Source of the DNA: an uncultured Clostridia bacterium
Lineage (GTDB): Bacteria > Bacillota > Clostridia > Christensenellales > Borkfalkiaceae
Assembly: GCA_947629225.1 (NCBI GenBank)
Contig: CANRCY010000085.1
Location: forward strand, 1 to 6,387
Length of the DNA stretch: 6,387 bases
Direction of reading: 5' to 3'
Position 1 is the stretch's first letter, and the number at the start of each line of letters is the position of its first letter. The notes under the pieces are model-generated. The model ran no database searches. It was not told where the DNA came from and saw nothing but the letters and a program-made list of their open reading frames with translations. Made by a program: the position numbers and the translations under genes. Shown here piece after piece: positions 4,941-6,387 of this stretch.

Positions 4941-6140
4941 TTATGCGCTCTTTTTATAGACGAGCTTGGGACGCGCGCCCTTTTCGACGCACTCCTTCGT
5001 GATGATGACCTCTTCTACATTCTTTTCCGTGGGAATGTCGAACATGATGTCCGTCATGATCCCCTCGATGATGGTGCGAAGTCCCCGCGCGCCCGTCTTG
5101 AGCCGTATTGCCGTATTCGCGATCTCGCGCACCGCCTCGTCCTCCACCGTGAGCTTCACCCCGTCGAACCCCACAAGTTTTTGGTATTGCTTGATGATGG
5201 CGTTCTTGGGTTGGGTGAGAATGTTCACGAGGGCGTTCTCGTCGAGCGCCTGCAAACTCACCACGATGGGAACTCTGCCCACAAACTCGGGAATGAGACC
5301 GAATTTGGTGAGGTCCTGCGGTTTTACGTCGTCGAGCAGAGAATAGTCCACCTCGTTTTCGCCGAGCTTGACTTTACTGCCGAAACCGAGCCCCGTATCG
5401 TCCTTCCGTGCGCTGACGATCTTATCGAGCCCCACGAACGCGCCGCCGCAAATAAAGAGAATATTCGTCGTGTCGATGCGCATGCAGTCCTGCTGGGGGT
5501 GCTTTCTGCCGCCCTGCGGAGGGACGTTTGCGACCGTGCTCTCGATGATCTTCAAGAGCGCCCGAAACGTCGCGCGTGATAGAGACGTTCTCCCCCTTGC
5601 GGGCGATCTTATCGATCTCGTCGATATAGATGATGCCGCGCTGGGCGCGCTCGATGTCGTAATCGGCGTTCTGAATGAGCTTTAAGAGGATATTTTCGAC
5701 GTCTTCGCCGACGTAGCCCGCCTCGGTGAGGGTGGTCGCGTCGCTGGTGGCGAAGGGCACGTTGAGAATTTTCGCAAGAGTACGCGCGAGGAGGGTCTTT
5801 CCGCTCCCCGTGGGACCGAGCAACAAAATATTGCTCTTTTCGATCTCCACATCGTCGTCCTTCTTGCCCGCGGCAAGGGAATTGATGCGCTTATAGTGGT
5901 TATACACCGCCACCGAGAGCACCCGCTTCGCCTTGTCCTGTCCGATGATATATTGGTCGAGTTCCTCTTTGATCTCGGCGGGCTTTTTGAGCTCTACCTG
6001 TTCCGCGGGCGTGGAAGGCGGCGTCTTTTCGAGAAGGTCTCTGCACAGCTCCACGCACTCGTCGCAAATAAAGCGATGAGCTTTTTCGTTTTGGATTTTT
6101 CCTTTCCGCAAAAGGAACAGCATTGTTCGTATTTTGCCAT
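4941..6140 (-). pseudogene. clpX: clpX, ATPase/unfoldase of ClpXP, frame broken at two sites
   Basis: ClpX is the AAA+ unfoldase that feeds tagged proteins to ClpP. The ATG at 6140-6138 follows AGGAG (6149-6145) and opens MAKYEQCCSFCGK, the usual start of the zinc-binding domain. Near 6072 the frame shifts: the first Cys pair (CSFC) is in one frame and the second (ICDECVELC) in another, with the LIAGPxV stretch lost. The second frame runs through Walker A GPTGSGKT (5817-5794), pore-1 loop GYVGED (5718-5701), Walker B IIYIDEID (5634-5611) and RDVSG. Near 5560 it shifts again, losing the EGVQQ part of the pore-2 loop. The last frame, the same as the first, carries VPPQGGRKHP, an LGF variant of the ClpP-binding IGF loop, the GLIPEFVGR arginine-finger region (5300-5274) and sensor-2 GARGLR (5093-5076). 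Reading straight through from the ATG stops after 48 residues. Adding back the missing ~13 and ~17 nt gives about 409 residues, normal for ClpX. The rest shows no decay, so an assembly error is a real alternative. Confidence 0.9.
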
Positions 6141-6166
6141 ATCACTCCTGATTTTTTACGGGGAGC

Positions 6167-6387
6167 TCAACGCTTCTCGTAAACTCTGTCGATCAGCCCG
6201 TATTGGAGCGCTTCGTCCGCGGTGAGATAGTTATCCCGATCGGTATCGCGCTCGATCTCCTGCACCGTTCTGCCCGTGTTGCGGGCGAGAATCGTGTTCA
6301 TCTTTTGCTTGATGCGCAAAATGTGTTCCGCCTGAATGCGGATGTCGCTCGCCTGCCCCTGCGCGCCGCCGAGAGGCTGGTGGATCA
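6167..6387 (-). CDS. clpP: ATP-dependent Clp protease proteolytic subunit, C-terminal part (5' end outside window)
   Basis: The last 72 complete residues of ClpP, the serine peptidase that forms the tetradecameric chamber of ClpXP. The visible start IHQPLGGAQGQASDI contains the catalytic His (family motif MIHQP; the two bases at the edge fit the preceding Met). ERDTDRD further on contains the catalytic Asp. The nucleophilic Ser (GxASM) lies outside. The helix between them and the ending YGLIDRVYEKR are typical, and the protein stops at the usual place after the handle domain and last helix. The TGA at 6169-6167 lies 26 bp before the clpX ATG, with the clpX ribosome site AGGAG in the gap and no terminator, so the two genes are very likely cotranscribed, as is common in this phylum. 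Confidence 0.96.
   Translation of the reverse strand, partial: IHQPLGGAQGQASDIRIQAEHILRIKQKMNTILARNTGRTVQEIERDTDRDNYLTADEALQYGLIDRVYEKR

Noticed and set aside
4569..5579. Long + strand frame through repeat cluster 2 into the clpX region, and the proline-rich frame at 4741-4959
   Set aside because: The first part translates hairpin repeats into strings such as PPSLPSPQQVGG, and the rest is antisense to clpX. Neither has a ribosome site or protein-like composition.
4941..6140. Programmed ribosomal frameshifting in clpX
   Set aside because: Frameshifting would restore the frame but not the missing conserved residues (GPxV and EGVQQ). No slippery heptamer or downstream pseudoknot is apparent at either junction.

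Overview
All recognisable genes in this window lie on the minus strand. Transcription therefore runs from the right edge to the left: clpP (3' end only), clpX (reading frame broken twice), a large secreted lipoprotein with its own promoter and terminator, and the first two thirds of an ABC-transporter ATPase gene. The gene content suggests an anaerobic Clostridia-type Bacillota, probably an uncultured gut lineage. The signs are the clpP-clpX order, an MsmX/UgpC-type sugar-importer ATPase, strong GGAGG ribosome sites, sigma-A-type promoters, a lipoprotein with InlB-type repeats, and GC-rich hairpin repeats of the kind often seen in gut Firmicutes. This assignment is inference; no rRNA is present.

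Layout. 1-566: ATP-binding subunit of a CUT1-type importer, cut by the left edge, with a promoter at 596-624. 567-1494: a long stretch without genes. It holds three tandem copies of a roughly 110-bp dispersed repeat (681-1007), an inverted relative of it (1035-1075), about 135 bp with nothing recognised, a GC-rich hairpin cluster (1211-1420) and an intrinsic terminator (1437-1473). 1495-4347: a 950-residue lipoprotein made of a signal peptide, three InlB-like repeats and five copies of a roughly 130-residue domain I do not recognise. 4348-4940: a perfect-consensus promoter (4432-4460), two adjacent 17-bp repeats behind it, a second GC-rich hairpin cluster (4588-4870) and the clpX terminator (4879-4906). 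4941-6140: clpX. 6167-6387: the end of clpP.

How they work together. ClpP and ClpX would form the ATP-dependent ClpXP protease, but clpX as written cannot be translated into one protein. Its zinc-binding domain and its pore-2 loop each carry an apparent short deletion of about 13 and 17 nt, each shifting the frame. The two losses add up to 30 nt, so the last part returns to the start frame. This is either real gene decay or an assembly fault. The lipoprotein is a stand-alone transcription unit, and the ATPase gene is another.

Most worth a second look: the double lesion in clpX; the five-fold domain of the lipoprotein; and the hairpin cassettes in which a fixed CCCTACCC leader is followed by different but always self-complementary sequences. 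The two cassette clusters share an identical 60-bp block, carry their modules in opposite order, and each begins about 16 bp beyond an intrinsic terminator.
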